This document shows, one piece after another, positions 9,811-23,062 of a stretch of DNA of 64,000 nucleotides; positions within the stretch are counted from its first letter, which is position 1; every line of letters begins with the position of its first letter. The notes below the pieces were generated by a model that was not told where the DNA came from, ran no database searches, and worked only from the letters and a program-made list of their open reading frames with translations. The DNA lies in NCBI GenBank assembly GCA_007922195.1, contig ML682008.1, positions 10,818,810 through 10,882,809 on the forward strand, given 5' to 3'. This DNA is from Podocnemis expansa. Its lineage: Eukaryota; Chordata; Testudines; Podocnemididae. A program made the translations under genes and the position numbers.

Positions 9811-12800
9811 TTAAATAAGATGAAGTTCAAAAGGAGAAAATTTAGGCTGAAGATCAAGAAAAATTTGATGGAAATGATAAAAGCCCCTTTGTTTGAGACT
9901 TATAAAACAAATTTGGACAAAAAATTAAATATGGACTGTAGGGACCAAACCTTCACTGCCATATAGGATGACTGAATAATCTTATAGGTCTTTTTCAGCT
10001 CTAATCTCTCTGTTTCTGACATTCCCATGGAAGCAGCACAGGAGCTTTCCCTTAATTTTCATCTGTTATGTGCTGTCTTTACCAGCAATGTGGCAGGACC
10101 ATGGTGGGACATTGACTCTGCAATATGGCAGAGGAAGAGTACCACTTATTTAATCCTTAAGCTCATTTTCTGAATCAGTTGTTTTCTCCTCTGCTCTGTT
10201 TTTGTTCTGGGGTATGTGAATGAGATAGGAAGGAGTCCCAATGTTCATTAGTTATGCGGGCAGTTTCTTTTTAATAATCAGCTTAATAAATAATTACACA
10301 CAATGTTCTTTTACCTATATTGCTACTAGAAAGAAAAAAATGAAGGTGATGTTATCTTCATGGTATTCGGAGTCAAAGATTCATATTCACAGACCTCACA
10401 ACAATCCTGAATTTTTGTGGTACTGTCCTGCTTTGATCTACAAAGCCCCCTCTCCTGATTGAAGTAGTCCTTCTCTTGCAGGGCTGGCTGGGCTCAGCAC
10501 CCTGCTTCAGGCCTTATAAATTGCTCCCTCTCCTCCCTGCTCCCAGCCCAGCCCTGCCCATCTCCTACCCCTGTCCCTTTCCCATTTCTTTCTCCCTCCC
10601 AGCCCTTCCGCTCTAAGGGCTTTCCTGATCTCTTCCTGAGTCTGTCATGCACTCAGAATGCAAGAGTTGACCCCAGCAAAATTGGCAGGACAGAAGATTC
10701 AGGAACCACTTCTGACTGGTGAGTATGGAGCAGGTTTTCTCTGCAACTGCTCATGCCCCTCGGGCAAACCAATCCACTGGGAATGTTGGAAACTTTGAAT
10801 TAATCATTAATAAATCTTCTTATATGTTATTCGAATCATCACAATACAATACTAATTCTGGTTCAACATATCTACACAGGGCCTTGATGATGCAAAATGT
10901 TGAAAACTTCACCTTTGTGATTAACCGATTGTTCTGTTTGGTGGCTAATCTAAAATATATAGATAGAAAAACAACAACAAAAAATTGGTTTGGGTCAACC
11001 TGAATTAAGTGTTTGTTTGATTTTTTCTGACAACATAAAAGAGTATCAAAAATTGTTCTAGGTCAAACAAAACTTTTTTTTTTTTTTGCTCCAAAATGAG
11101 GCATTCCATTTATTTTTTTCAGGGTGTATAACCTTTTAAAAACAATTAAATGGAAATAAATTCTAAAATGGCCCCCCAAAATGAAAAGTCAAAAAGTCTT
11201 ATTTTAGAAATGCTGAAATGAACCATTTTGACATTTCTAGTTTTTTTAAACCTTTTACTCAATTGAAATAATTTGCCAAATAGACCCAAATTTACAAATT
11301 GTTTTTGTCAAACCAAATCTGCATTTTTCAGCCAAAAAAGAAAAAAAAAGAAAGCTTTGCATGAAAATTTTCATCCTACTGTACTGAAAACCTTAAGTTC
11401 CATTGGACTCAAGTGTTAAATGCCACATTTCTTATACAAATTCTTTGAGAAATAACCACAGGATGTCAGCAAACAAATAATAGTGAATTTTCCAAGGCAG
11501 CTGCTCTCAGATGTATTTGGATATGATGCCCTCCAGTTTAGTATCCACACAATTTACCAAATACATGTGCTGTTACTATATAAACTTAATGCCGAACTCA
11601 CCAAAGTTAATAGAAAGACTCTCATTGAGTTCAGTGGGCTTTGGATCAGGCCCAATATGCAAATAAATTAATACTTTTATTTTCTATATATTCAGTAGCA
11701 TAAGCTCATGATAATGATCCAATGGCTAGACAAAAAAACAAAAACAAAAACAAAAAACTCTCCTACACTTGATCTGTCTAGAGGTCTGTTCCACTATAAA
11801 TCAAATTCCTACCACAAAAGGTTAAGTTAAAACAGATGTTTTCTATTTATGGATGGTTCTAAAGGTGTTTACCATTCACAAAGAAGAAAAACATATTCTT
11901 TTTTAACAAACAGACATTGCAGTGCAAAACAGATGCCAATTCAATTGCTTTGATTTTTTTTAACCACTTTTAAAGCCACTTGTGAGTGAGTAGGTGTGTG
12001 GATGAGACGGAGAGAATGTACTAGAGACTTCTTTAGCCAAGATTAGATTAGTATTAACAAAATATGTATCACTTATAGTGGTATCTATTGCAAATACCTA
12101 CGTCGTGCTTGGGGATTAAGAAAATAATAGAGGGTAGAGTGTTTGCTGAGGTTTTTTTGTATGTCTCATTAACTGTGCATTTTAAAAAATGGTCAAAAGT
12201 TGACATAATTTATAGGATATGACCTGAACAGTGTCAGCTTAGGGTGAGCCTTGTCTTATTCCATACACTAACATGCAAATATGATTTTTAAAGCTGACAT
12301 CTTTAAAATACACTCTGAATGAAGCACATTTATAGTGTCAGTTGGTCTATGTACATTTCTGCACATTGGACTGATATGAATATTTGACTATGTGTACAAG
12401 GTCTAGTCCACACTACAAGATGAGTAAAGAATATGACCTGATTCTTATGGACTCCAATCTCATTCCTTCAAAATCTTCAGTAAATTTTGAATGGTGTAGC
12501 ATAAATTTTCATGGGCAGATGTGCAACAAAAATATATTCCTTCAGAGTGTTAAGACAGCCATTACCAAAAATAGTGATACAAATAAACATTTATTATGCT
12601 AGTATAAAGCATGATTTCCATAACTGAGTTAAATTAAATCCAATATTCAACACTATGCTCCAAAGTGCTTCTCTTCCAGGACTATTTCCTTGCCTAATTT
12701 CACCTTTTAACCCCTGCCATTTTGGAACTGGAGTTGTCAAAAAAGTTGTGATTTTAAAGTACTTGTTTTTGCTTATCCTCAAATGGAAAAAGTATTCTTC

Positions 12801-15800
12801 GGATTGTCCACTCAAAGATCACATCTGGAGAAAGGCAAAGCCTATGAAAATGTCAGTCCAACAGGTGATGGTTTTAGAAAGTTATGAGCAACTGAAAATA
12901 TAGGTTTAGAAAGGAAATACATAGGACACTTTAAGGATGGGTTCAGCTATTGCTCCACCAACAATACTAACAAGTTTATAGTTAAGATTACCCAACACTT
13001 TCCATCATAGCCCTTAAATTTCAGTTGTTTTTAAGTATGACAAACTTTAACCATTTTGGTTGAAAGTTTCCATATTTTAATCTCAGCCTCAAGTTTAATT
13101 GTTTAGAAAGCTTAAATAAAAATGGTACAGTCATTCCTAAAAGTAAGGTCAATGAAAAACAGGCAGGTTTGTCAATCATAAATAACTTCTGACCTTTCTG
13201 TTAAATGGCTAGTTTTCTGTGGTTTGGTGTAGAAAGTTACGGTGAGACCCCATCCGTGCTTAGGTGCTGTCCTGAATAAGGATACATTTAAGTGCATGTT
13301 TAAGTGGTTTCCTAAACCAAGACTGGAATGAGGCAAGAGTCCCGAAGTAGAAAAAACAATGCAATGTGTAATTAAAGACTGCTTCATAATGCATACAGAG
13401 AAGGGGACAGAACAAACGTCGCACAGACAACCTTCATTCTGACACTTTGTAATTTATGAATGCTTGAATTTGCAGTTGTAACTATGTGCTTTTAATGTAC
13501 ATGGTGTTTTTATTTATTTATTTATTTATTGAGAGGGCAGGAGCTGAAAGGAGATGTATGGTAAAATAGTCAATACATAGTATAATAGAGGGAAGGAAGG
13601 AAGTAGAAATCAGATATATTTTAAATTGTATATATGTATTCATATCTCCCTCTCCTCATTAGCCTCTATAACACGAAGATGATTTTTCCCTAGTATATGT
13701 AAAGAAACTGATTAACAATAACCTTTCTGTTTTCTGTAAGCAGATTATAAGACAATTTTTGACAATGCTTGCCCACCAATTACAGGAATTCTAGTATTTT
13801 TATTAATATTTTGCAGTAAGTCTGCTAAAAAAGAATAAATTCTCATTTTTCTACACTTTAAATAAAAGGTTAGTATAGTGGCATCTGCCAAGCCAGTCAA
13901 TTCATATAAATAATGGAACAAGCATCCATTGTCTTTCTACTGAAACAGTGCCAACAACTAGGTCTGCCTTTTCCAGGGGGTAAATCATGTTTGTCAGCTC
14001 TGTAGTCTATCCTATTACCCTCTTGAGTTATGGCTGGAACACTGATTGTGCACAGGGTTACATACAGTATAGATTTTAGATTTCTAATTTAATGAGTATT
14101 TATGAGTACCAAAATTACATTGAATGAAAATCTAATCATTCTATCGCACTTCCTTCCTATTTGAAAAAGCAAAAACAGATTTACTAAATGGTGAGGTTAG
14201 GTACTCTATTCTGAAAATGTCCCAAAGCCTACATTTAATTAAGATCTGATTCAAATGCTCAGATTATATTTTCATATCATTCAGGAAGAATCTTTTGTAT
14301 TTCCTGAATCAGAACAATAAGCATATTACTATTTACTAAGCACTTACATAATGCCTGCCATTTCATAGTAATGTATAAGCATTAACTGTACAGATACATT
14401 TTACTATATAACTTTCATTTGCTTGTGTAGTAAATAATACATTTTACTTAAAATGGTGCAGCAAAAATGTTATCTTAAATTTGCAAAACTGACAAGATTT
14501 CAGATGTCAGATCAGATTAATATATGAAAGAAAGTCTTGAACACTTGTGTCTTATTAGGTTAAACAATACTAATTCTGACAAGAACTGACTTTTACGTAA
14601 TACAAAGGAATCTACCACTTCATTAAGTGTGGCACTTTGCAGACTTACTGTAGTTGTTTGTAACATGAATTTGCTATATTGTTGAGAAGATGCCAGCACA
14701 TTCTACTGAAGTGCTGTCAGTATTGAGAAAGTTGGAGGATTCTCTAAATTTGAGAACTTCTATATGATTCTAATCAGGTCATTTCAAAATCATTGTACAA
14801 ATTCTCCATAACAGCTTTCAAAAATTAGCAAGCACAGACATCATATATAAGTACAGGGTTATTTATATGGAAAGGTTTAGCTGGGTTTCAAATAACACAA
14901 AATATTAGTTAATTAAATCAAAATCTGAAATGTTGTGCCAGATCCTATGGGTAAGCCACGTTCGGTTTAGTGAAATACTGAATGGTGGTTTAAAGCCGTC
15001 TTTGCAGTCCACTGCTCCTGGGCCCTCTGTTCTCCAGCCAGCTTCCCAGCTCAAGTTAGAGCACCCTTGTACGCCTTGTACTAACTGCCTACAGCCACCA
15101 AAGGACCATTCTAGTAGCTACGGATCAACTGGCTCAGATGAATGCTTGAACCACACCTCTTGCACTAAGTCTACATCATTCAGAGAAAAATCCTCCAGTA
15201 TCCAAGTTAATCATGCTTTTTACATAAACTCAATTCAACCTTAGCTATAGAAAGATGTAATTGGTGTTTCAACAATACTAAAACCATCCAAGAAAAAGAA
15301 AACCAACAGCTTTCTGTTCAGTCTAAACTCAGAAAATGATCCATCAGAAATAAAACACTACCCAGGGTACCTCAGCCCTCCCCCAGATATTAGCTCTCAG
15401 TCTTCTTTCACTAAACACTAAAATATTATTGATATTTGTAGTATGAGATTTCTGTTCTCTTTACTTCTTCCTAGGTGGTTTAGCTACATTTAAAATTACT
15501 ACGTACTGTAAAATGTGCACAATTCAATCAGAAATGTAGTGAAGAATCTGCTTCTGACAGTTGTTACTGATGAAACTTTACCCACTGCTTTTCCAGGAAG
15601 AAATTATAGTTCCTATTTGCTTCAAGCATATTGGAAACATGGTGGATTTCTTGACAAAATGAAGGGTTACTAATCATAGTGAGGTTAGCTGTTTCTTGTC
15701 CATTTGTAATATTTAAGCTGAATTTATATGCAGGAAGAAAAATATATAACCCTGAAGAACAGAACTGATGAGGTGACATTTCACAAGGAGAATAATTAAC

Positions 15801-17063
15801 CATATTAGTACCTGAAAGAGTGATACATTTGTTAAGCACTTTCTTGCTTCAAAGTACTAATATACCCTATGGCCCTATTCCTTTAGAAGTGAAATTTTCC
15901 CTTGTGGAATTTACCAAGTTCAGAAGGTAAAACTTGGAGCCATCATCTTCTACAAACTGTGGAGATGTGACTTTTCCATGACTGCTCTGAAGCATAATCA
16001 ACGCTCAAACAAGCAGTTAAATCCCTAGACAATAGTGAAAGTGGCTGCGACAACTCACTTATGATGGCAGATGGGAGAGAACCTCCATGGCTGTTTTCAA
16101 AATATTAGAAGTTTTTTTGTTTCTTCATAAGCAATACCTGACTTTGGGAAATAATACTAAGACATTTAACAAAGACAAAACAATTTACAAAACTTTACAA
16201 TTACTCTGTACTTCCTGTCAGCCACTACTTTGAATTTCATTCATCTGGTGAGGGAACAGTGAAGCTTTCAAACTTTGGTTATATGATAAAATGTTCATTT
16301 GAATATTGCCTTGTCTCACATGCATTTCAATACCAATAATGAAGTTCTAACGGATTCAAAACTAGTGCAGCACTTGCTCCTGAGATTTGTGACTCCAGGT
16401 GGGCAGCAGGATATCACAAAGCTCTGAGGGGCAGGATCTTAAGGAAACCATGACACCTAGAACTTTTAAAATAAGGGGCTATGCTGTACAGAACTGAAAA
16501 GTAACACTTTAGCAGACTATTAACCTGATACAAAAATGCTAATGTCATTATTAGTCTCCTTATATGATATATTGCCAACTTGTTCAAAGTGCAATCTTAG
16601 GTTGGGGACAAGTCACACAACATAAATTACTAATAATAAACACATTTGTCTTGAGATCTCATACTGGCTTTTGTATATTAATGCCCTATACACCCTTGAA
16701 GGTAACTTTTACCCTTATTTTAAAAAATGGGGAACATTAGGGAGACAGGTATTGAAGCTTAAATTTTCAGAAGTGACCAGTAATTTTAGGTGTGGCGAGT
16801 TTAAAGGCTCAACTTGCGACCCTCTAGAGACTAATCTTCACTGTCATTGAGGACTCATTACTCCAAAAAAAGTCAGTGGAAGATGGAAATATTCAGCACC
16901 TCTGAAACTCAGTACCTAAGTGTATCAAAGTACTTAACACTTTTAAAAAACTTTACCTCAGTGACTACTGGCAAATAAGAATATTGTAGAACTGATTTCC
17001 AGTGTAGTATTAATAGGGTCTTCCTTTTTGTACTCACATTTTGTTCATATAGTCAGGCACTAA
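9811..17063. other. Long repeat-poor AT-rich interval
   Basis: Seven kilobases with no recognisable autonomous element. It holds a pyrimidine- and GC-rich patch at about 10480-10720 that starts CAGGGCTGGCTGG but has no visible partner end. A dispersed motif lies at about 11597-11655 (TTCAGTGGGCTTTGGATCAG), and there is a TTTA microsatellite at 13508. No ORF has family resemblance. Unannotated exons or conserved non-coding elements cannot be excluded by eye. Confidence 0.45.
13508..13530. repeat. (TTTA)n microsatellite
   Basis: About five to six uninterrupted TTTA units. Confidence 0.85.
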
Positions 17064-17104
17064 GGCTGTGTTCACACAGCCCTCTTATTTCGAAACAACA
17101 GAGG
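17064..17104 (+). mobile_element. MITE left-end fragment
   Basis: TAA (17061-17063) is followed by GGCTGTGTTCACACAGCCC and one TTATTTCGAAACAAC unit. This matches the left end of the palindrome-rich MITEs. The rest of the element is not recognisable, and a tRNA-like repeat follows about 130 bp on. Confidence 0.6.
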
Positions 17105-17230
17105 TTTGCCATTTCTAACTTCCATCTGGTCATCCACCAGCAAGATACAGTGGGCCTCAATTTCGCAACTCATTTGGACAGCACCTTCCCCAGAGCAATG
17201 CTGTTTTGTTTTAGCAACACTGAGTTTGAT

Positions 17231-17310
17231 TTCAAGCTCTTCCATGGGACTTGAGCCCATGACTCCCTGACCCAGAAATGAAAGTTACCAAATGAGCTAC
17301 ACTGACAGTC
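17231..17310 (-). repeat. tRNA-derived SINE-like segment
   Basis: On the minus strand an A-box-like TAGCTCATTTGG (17288-17299) and a B-box-like GGCTCAAGTCCC (17246-17257) lie about 41 bp apart, as in the internal RNA polymerase III promoter of tRNAs. The rest does not fold into a proper tRNA, so it is a SINE-like or pseudo-tRNA remnant rather than a gene. Confidence 0.6.
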
Positions 17311-17344
17311 TCCTGTGTTTTTTAGCTGCTCATTGGGGCTATTT

Positions 17345-19519
17345 AAAAAAAAAAAAAGACAAAAACAAAACATTCAGCTATGATTTTAAGCATATAACAG
17401 AATATTAATGAATACATACAACAGGCACAGTCTTTCCTTGAAATAAATCAAGTTAGAGCAGAGTAGTAGGGAATACACTGATAAATGTACACACAGAAGA
17501 CACGGTTGGTTTCAGCTCACTTCTAATTCATATTTTATCTGAGCATAAATTTATGTTAAAATATTTTGGCAGACTGATCATAATTCTGGAAAGCATTGTT
17601 GTTGAAAAACCTGTCACTAGCGCTATGAGGATTTTATGACAGACCCAGCAATGGATTTCTGTTTTCCAGGAAGTAGAATGCTAGCAGAAAGCACAAACTG
17701 GCATTAGGAAATCTGCAATCAGCTTTCCACTCTTCATTTATTTCCAGATGACAGAGTGTAGCTACCAGGACTGCATGGGGAATCTTGGCACAGTAAAGCT
17801 GCAAAAAAGGTAAACTTTTCACATACAGACTAAACATCATCCTATTAAACCTAAAACATCGATGATGATCTTTGAAAATCCTTCAATACTAAGTATTCTA
17901 AAAGAAGACATCCATCAGAGATGTATTGTACAGGGCGATCCATACACTTCTTGCTGTGTATAAGAGCTGCCAGATTTGCATGAAAATCTATGTGTAATTA
18001 CATTTCTAACAGTAATGATTTCAAATCTAGGTAATTTTTAGGATAAAACCTGATTTTTGTTTAGAACTGAAATTTTGATGGACTTTGCAGGTTGTTAGCT
18101 ACTTAAAGCACTGTAGGTATAAGAATTCACTAAGGAAACACCAGAAAAGTGAGCTGGATTCACACTGACATTCTGCCATCATAAGCTGACAGAACTGAGG
18201 TTCGTTCACCTGGGGATGAAGTGCAAGAATACAAGCTGTTTACAAGCCGCGTGCCCTCAGGGGACTTTACAGTCAGTTGGGCAAGCTCAGGAATAAGAGG
18301 GCAAGGGCTGGCCTGAAGATATTCTGACTCAGTAGGGCTCCCAGAAGCTCTCCTTTGCTAGGTACATTCTAGACCTCAGAATGGATTTTAAATCTGCTGT
18401 TTCCAGGCAGCATCCCCACTAAAGGGAAGAAATATCATGGCCTGCTCTCCTTGAGGTGACACTTCCCTTCTGGTGCATCTACAGTGAATCTGGCTGGATA
18501 TCTACATATCATCCTTATGGAAGGATCCAAAAACTGATTCTAGACTTAAAATTCCTGAAGAGATCACAAATATTTTCCAGTTTAAGTATGCCTGCACCCA
18601 ATGTCTTTCTGTAAAGAAAGTGAAAACTTTGCCTGGCATATGTCCTCAAGTCTTGAAAAATTACAGGACATACATGACTTCCCACATAGCAAGGTACTTT
18701 GTCCACTTGAATTTTTATGACTTGCTGCAACAAATTTTGAATAAAAGCCTTGAAACAAACTGAATGAATATCAGCCAGTTCTTAAAATGGTATAAGCTTA
18801 CGGTGTCTAAATACGAGTGCCAATTTAGAAGCAGACAGGAAAAATCTGTGAATGCCACCTAACTCCAAAACTGTAAAAACAGCAGTGACTACACAGAAGC
18901 ACTTGCTTATTCCAATAACAAAGCCAGATTTTGCTCAGGAGTGAGTATTAGCCCTGGCATACTGTACACTCAGACAGTGTGTGACAAACAGTCTGTCAAC
19001 AACAGAAAATAAAGAAGCACCTTCATACACACTTGTTGACTCGTGAACCTTGCAGCCTCAGGGGCCACCCACTTTCCAGGGATACTTCAATAGAAAAAAC
19101 GTTAATAGCTACTGTTCTGGTGTTCACATGCAATGTATGGAGTCCCTCCTCTCTGCTGTCCCCTTTTTGTTTTGTTATTCACACTTCCTTTTATTACAAA
19201 GTCAGGCCAACTATCTCCATTTGAAACTACAGACTTGATAAATTACTTTGTGTATTAGATAGAGAGGGAGCTGCATGAAACCTTGTTATGAGTTAGGCTA
19301 ACACCCCACTGAGGTTGATAGGAGACAGCTCATCTTTCAATTAATGTAACTATAAATGTAAACCCGACCTAAGATAAAAGGTGTGCATGAACTCACCCAA
19401 GAGTTTTTGCGCTGAGCACAGCTTTGGGTGGGTGTATGTTGGAATGCAAGAGAAAACACAGATACTGAGATCACAGACAAGGAAAGAGAAACACGCAGAG
19501 ACCAAAAGCAAGAAAGGCA
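17345..19519. other. AT-rich spacer
   Basis: No gene or repeat recognised beyond short A-runs. Confidence 0.4.
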
Positions 19520-19617
19520 GTGACCTCTGACAAAGTGGGATTTTCTCCACAAAAGCTCATGTGCTAAATAAATTTTTTAGTCTTTAAAAGTGCCACAGGA
19601 CTCCTTGTTTGTTTTTC
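19520..19617 (+). mobile_element. Penelope family-1 3' end (copy P3)
   Basis: A short 3' end only: CTGACAAAGTGGGATTTTCT, AAAGCTCATG, AAATAAATTTTTTAGTC and GTGCCACAGGACTCCTTG. It is truncated on the left. Confidence 0.82.
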
Positions 19618-20187
19618 TGAGCACAGTGTTTCCCTGGAAAACTCTAGAGAGACAGCTTTTGGGTCTCGTGTTGACTAAAGGAGCTTGGTGGGCTGATAAG
19701 TTAAGAATTACTTCTTTTTTGGTTTTGGTTCCTTCTGTATTCAGAGACACCGGACTTATTATGCTCCTCATATAATTCAGAAAACTGCATCAAATGAAAT
19801 TCGAGACTCCACCAATTTCTGCCTCCCAACAGGAATGCTCACAGACCCTCAAAATTTGTCTAGCATTTTGGATCTGAAAGAGACAACACTGGCAGTAGAA
19901 TTTTTTTTTATACAAATATATACCCTTCACTCAAGCATTCAGCTAGTCGCAGCATTACACTGTACTTAGAATCACATAGAAAAATCAAATTCAAGCTCCT
20001 ACAAAAAGAAAATAAAAATAATCATAATTATCTCTAGCTTCTGTCTACTGGCTGCAGGATGGATCTCTTCCCAATTTCCACTCTAGATTTTTCTCATCCA
20101 TGCAGTTAGCAAGAATTCTGGTGTCATTTAGTGAAAAGGACAACTGTTCACCTCTTGCATTTTGCAAACGTCAGCAATGATCTAGAC
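19618..20187. other. Spacer
   Basis: Nothing recognised. Confidence 0.4.
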
Positions 20188-20394
20188 CAGGGGTTTGCAA
20201 ACTATGTCCTGTATATGACTCATGTGAACTTTTCATCAGGCCCTCCAATTCAAGCAGTGGTTTGCGAAAAGGTTGTGGAACAAACTGTGTGGCACAGCAG
20301 CAGTCACACCCCTCCATCTCCACCCCCATATGGCCCACCATTTAATTTCTATATTCAGATGTGGCCCATAGGCCAAAAAATTTGACCACCTCTG
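20188..20394. mobile_element. hAT-type MITE
   Basis: A 207-bp element starting CAGGGGTTTGCAAAC and ending TTTGACCACCTCTG. The flanking 8-mers ATCTAGAC (20180-20187) and ATCTAGCG (20395-20402) match at 6 of 8 positions. The inner CAGGCCCTCC and GTGGCCCATAGGCC segments are typical of short non-autonomous hAT copies in amniotes. Confidence 0.82.
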
Positions 20395-20402
20395 ATCTAG
20401 CG

Positions 20403-20689
20403 ACTTGCTAATCAAAATTGGGGAATGGGTATTTACTGTTCAATCAATATGAACATTAAAAAGCTTTTTGCTCAGTTGATGTCTGAAATGGCTTTCAAGA
20501 TTGTTTTTATTAGAGTAGTTCATCTACCACATTAAGCACAATAAAACATCCCAAATTACAGAACAGATTTCTTTTTCAAACATTGAGGATAATTCTCCCA
20601 TGCCTAAGATACTGACTCCATTGATTTTTATTTTTAAGGAGTTGCACACACAAAATACACATACACACGCACACAAACACAAATATATC
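20403..20689. other. Spacer with CA-rich tract
   Basis: AT-rich. A degenerate ACACAC-type tract lies at about 20643-20685. No gene seen. Confidence 0.5.
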
Positions 20690-21400
20690 ATACTGTATGT
20701 TCTTTTACAAACACTATTTATGTTCAGAAAACTGTTATAGAAGTCACTACTTAAACTGTTATCAGCATAAAGTCCATCTTAACACACTTAAAACCGCCTT
20801 CACCAAACAAGGACACTTTACCAGAGAAGCAAATCTCATTATGGAACCGGCCACCCAACATCCCAAAAGACTCTGCTAAAATACAGGAGGGGGAAAAAAA
20901 GCCTCTAACTACACAGATAGTTGTCACTGATGACCCCACACTGGAACCCATATAAAATAATTACAACCCATATGTGATGGGGACTACATCTTGAAAGAAA
21001 TCCTTCCCAAATCCCCCCTTCTGCCCTTTAAACAATTTCACCAAGCTCATCATCAAAAGCAAACTACCCGCAGGCAGGACCCTCCATCTCTAAATGGCAG
21101 CAGTTCTTGCCATAACCTCAGATGTAAACCCAGCTGTGATGACTGATATCCCCCACAACACACCTTTCGAAATCCATGGATCCCACACACACAGTGTAAC
21201 TCCTTCAGCATGCTAAATGCCCTGATAATTATGCAGGTGAAATGAGAGACAATCACTGTGCTCTTAAATAATGCACACAGAATAATTATAAAAGACAAAA
21301 CACCACATCACCCATGAGCAAGCACTTTTCAGAAAATTATCACTCTATAGTTGACCTCTCAGTCCTAATCCTGAAAAGAAATCTTCCCCTCTATCACGTC
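20690..21400 (+). mobile_element. Penelope-like element, family 2 (copy P4), degraded
   Basis: The translation holds pieces typical of the C-terminal half of a second Penelope family. These are LNTLKTAFTKQGHFTREA (about 20780-20835) with ATQHPKR shortly after, then TTQIVVTDDPTLEPI (about 20908-20952), GSHTHSVTPSAC (about 21177-21212) and ENYHSIVDLSVLILKRNL (about 21333-21388). The last matches the segment downstream of the GIY-YIG motif. Stops and shifts are frequent. A CR1 fragment abuts it on the right. Confidence 0.72.
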
Positions 21401-21404
21401 TTGT

Positions 21405-21700
21405 TACCCCATCATAGAAAGCTATCAGGTTGATTTAACATGATTTGTTCTTGACAAATTCATGCTGACTATCATTTCACACCTGATTCTCTTCTAGATG
21501 TTTGCTAATGTATTCCTCCATTATTTGCTCCACCATTTTTCCTGGTAGAGGTTAAACTGCCTGGTCTGTACCTGCCTCAGTTGTCTTTGTTTCCCTTTTT
21601 ATAGATGGGCATTATATTTGGTCTTTTCCAGTCCTCTGGGACCTCTCCAGTCTTCCATGATTTTTCAAAGATAATAGCCAATAATCTTATGTCATATTGA
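21405..21700 (-). mobile_element. CR1 LINE fragment B (reverse transcriptase part)
   Basis: Read on the minus strand, LAIIFEKSWKTGEVPEDW and PIYKKGNKDN encode the start of the CR1 reverse-transcriptase domain. Antisense motifs further left correspond to the segment that follows in copy E. It is truncated at both ends; the same region is present at 62640-62930 in copy E. Confidence 0.85.
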
Positions 21701-22765
21701 GCTGTGATACTTCCCCAAGACCTGAAGATGAACTCTGAGTAAGCTTGAAAGCATGTCTCTTTCCCCAAGAGAAGCTGGTTTAATGAAAGATATTGTCTCA
21801 CATACCTGGTCTCTCTAATACGTTAGGACCAAAATGGCTACCACAAAATGACAAATCAACATAAAGAACAAAAACCCATTTAAAAGTTTCTGGTAATCAG
21901 GATAACAGGAAAAATCTATTGGTATGCGTTTGATGTCAGATACACTCCCATAATCTGCTGTGTGACTGATGAAACTAGCTTCTTACACACAGATTTTTTA
22001 AAATCTGCTACAATGCTTGTTCAAATATTTTATGTTTTTATGATGGATCTAGCTGATGCAGAAATTAACCCATCAGGATTGATTAACTGAAGAACAGCAT
22101 TCGCTCAAACAGCTCAAAGCTATTGCATGTAACTTCTGTTTCTTCTTATTCACATAAGAATGAATCAGTAGAATTTCAAAGTATAAAAGGCTATAGAAAT
22201 GTGTAAAATTTCATGATCTCTTTATGTTGTCCCATTTTTAAGGCCATAAGGCACCTTTTGGTGGTGGCAATAATAAACTTGTCTTCAGCATAACAGCTGA
22301 CTGGGTAAGAACTTGGACAGTAGCCCAATAGTCTCAGCTCCATCACCACTTCCTCATGCACGGTAGTTTCTCATTTTAAAGCATAACTCTACCAAAACAG
22401 ATGATGCATGAAATTGAAGAGAAATTACTGTATAAATAGATGTTTTAGAATTAAAAAAAGGTGATGTTTTGAGTTTGGAAGCAATCATTATGCTGTTATC
22501 CTCTGATCTTAAAGGATGAAACAGCAATTAGTGGAGATGATCTCGCTAATATAAAAAAATAGGAGCATAAAACCCATTACTCTCTATGGTCACATTCAGA
22601 CACAGATATATAGGATGCTATGCCTAACATGATATCCATATGCTTTGTGTGCATTAAAGACAAGTAATTTAGATTCAGGTTTTTTTCAGTGAACAGTGAT
22701 TTTATGTTCCTAACCTTCAGGCACCATGAACCTCATTTTCAGAGGTTCTGAGCTATCGTAACTAA
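21701..22765. other. Spacer
   Basis: Nothing recognised. Confidence 0.4.
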
Positions 22766-23062
22766 AGCCTAGTCTACACCATGGTGCTATGTCGACAGAA
22801 GCTATGTAATCTATGTGCCACAGACTGCATATCTTCCATCAATGTACTTACTTTTACTTACCACAGCATCTTCACTTGGCTGCATGGACAGGAAGTGCTC
22901 TCCCTTCAACGCAGTGTTACTCTTTTTGGAGGGGTAGAGTTACTGTGTCAAAGGGAGAGAGCAATTCCAGGATCAATTGAGTGGGTCTACACTGGTTGCT
23001 CAATTGATCCCACTGTGTTGATCCAAAGGGATCAATGCAGACTTTTCAGTATAGGCATAGCC
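22766..23062. mobile_element. MITE with TAA target duplication
   Basis: It begins AGCCTAGTCTACACC and ends GTATAGGCATAGCC. TAA is directly adjacent on both sides (22763-22765 and 23063-23065). An interior stretch around TCAATTGAGTGGGTC and CTCAATTGATCC is self-complementary. No coding capacity. The 3-bp TNA-type duplication suggests PIF/Harbinger mobilisation by inference. Confidence 0.78.

Noticed and set aside
10480..10720. GC- and pyrimidine-rich patch starting CAGGGCTGGCTGG
   Set aside because: It looks like a hAT left end, but no complementary right end or 8-bp duplication was found.
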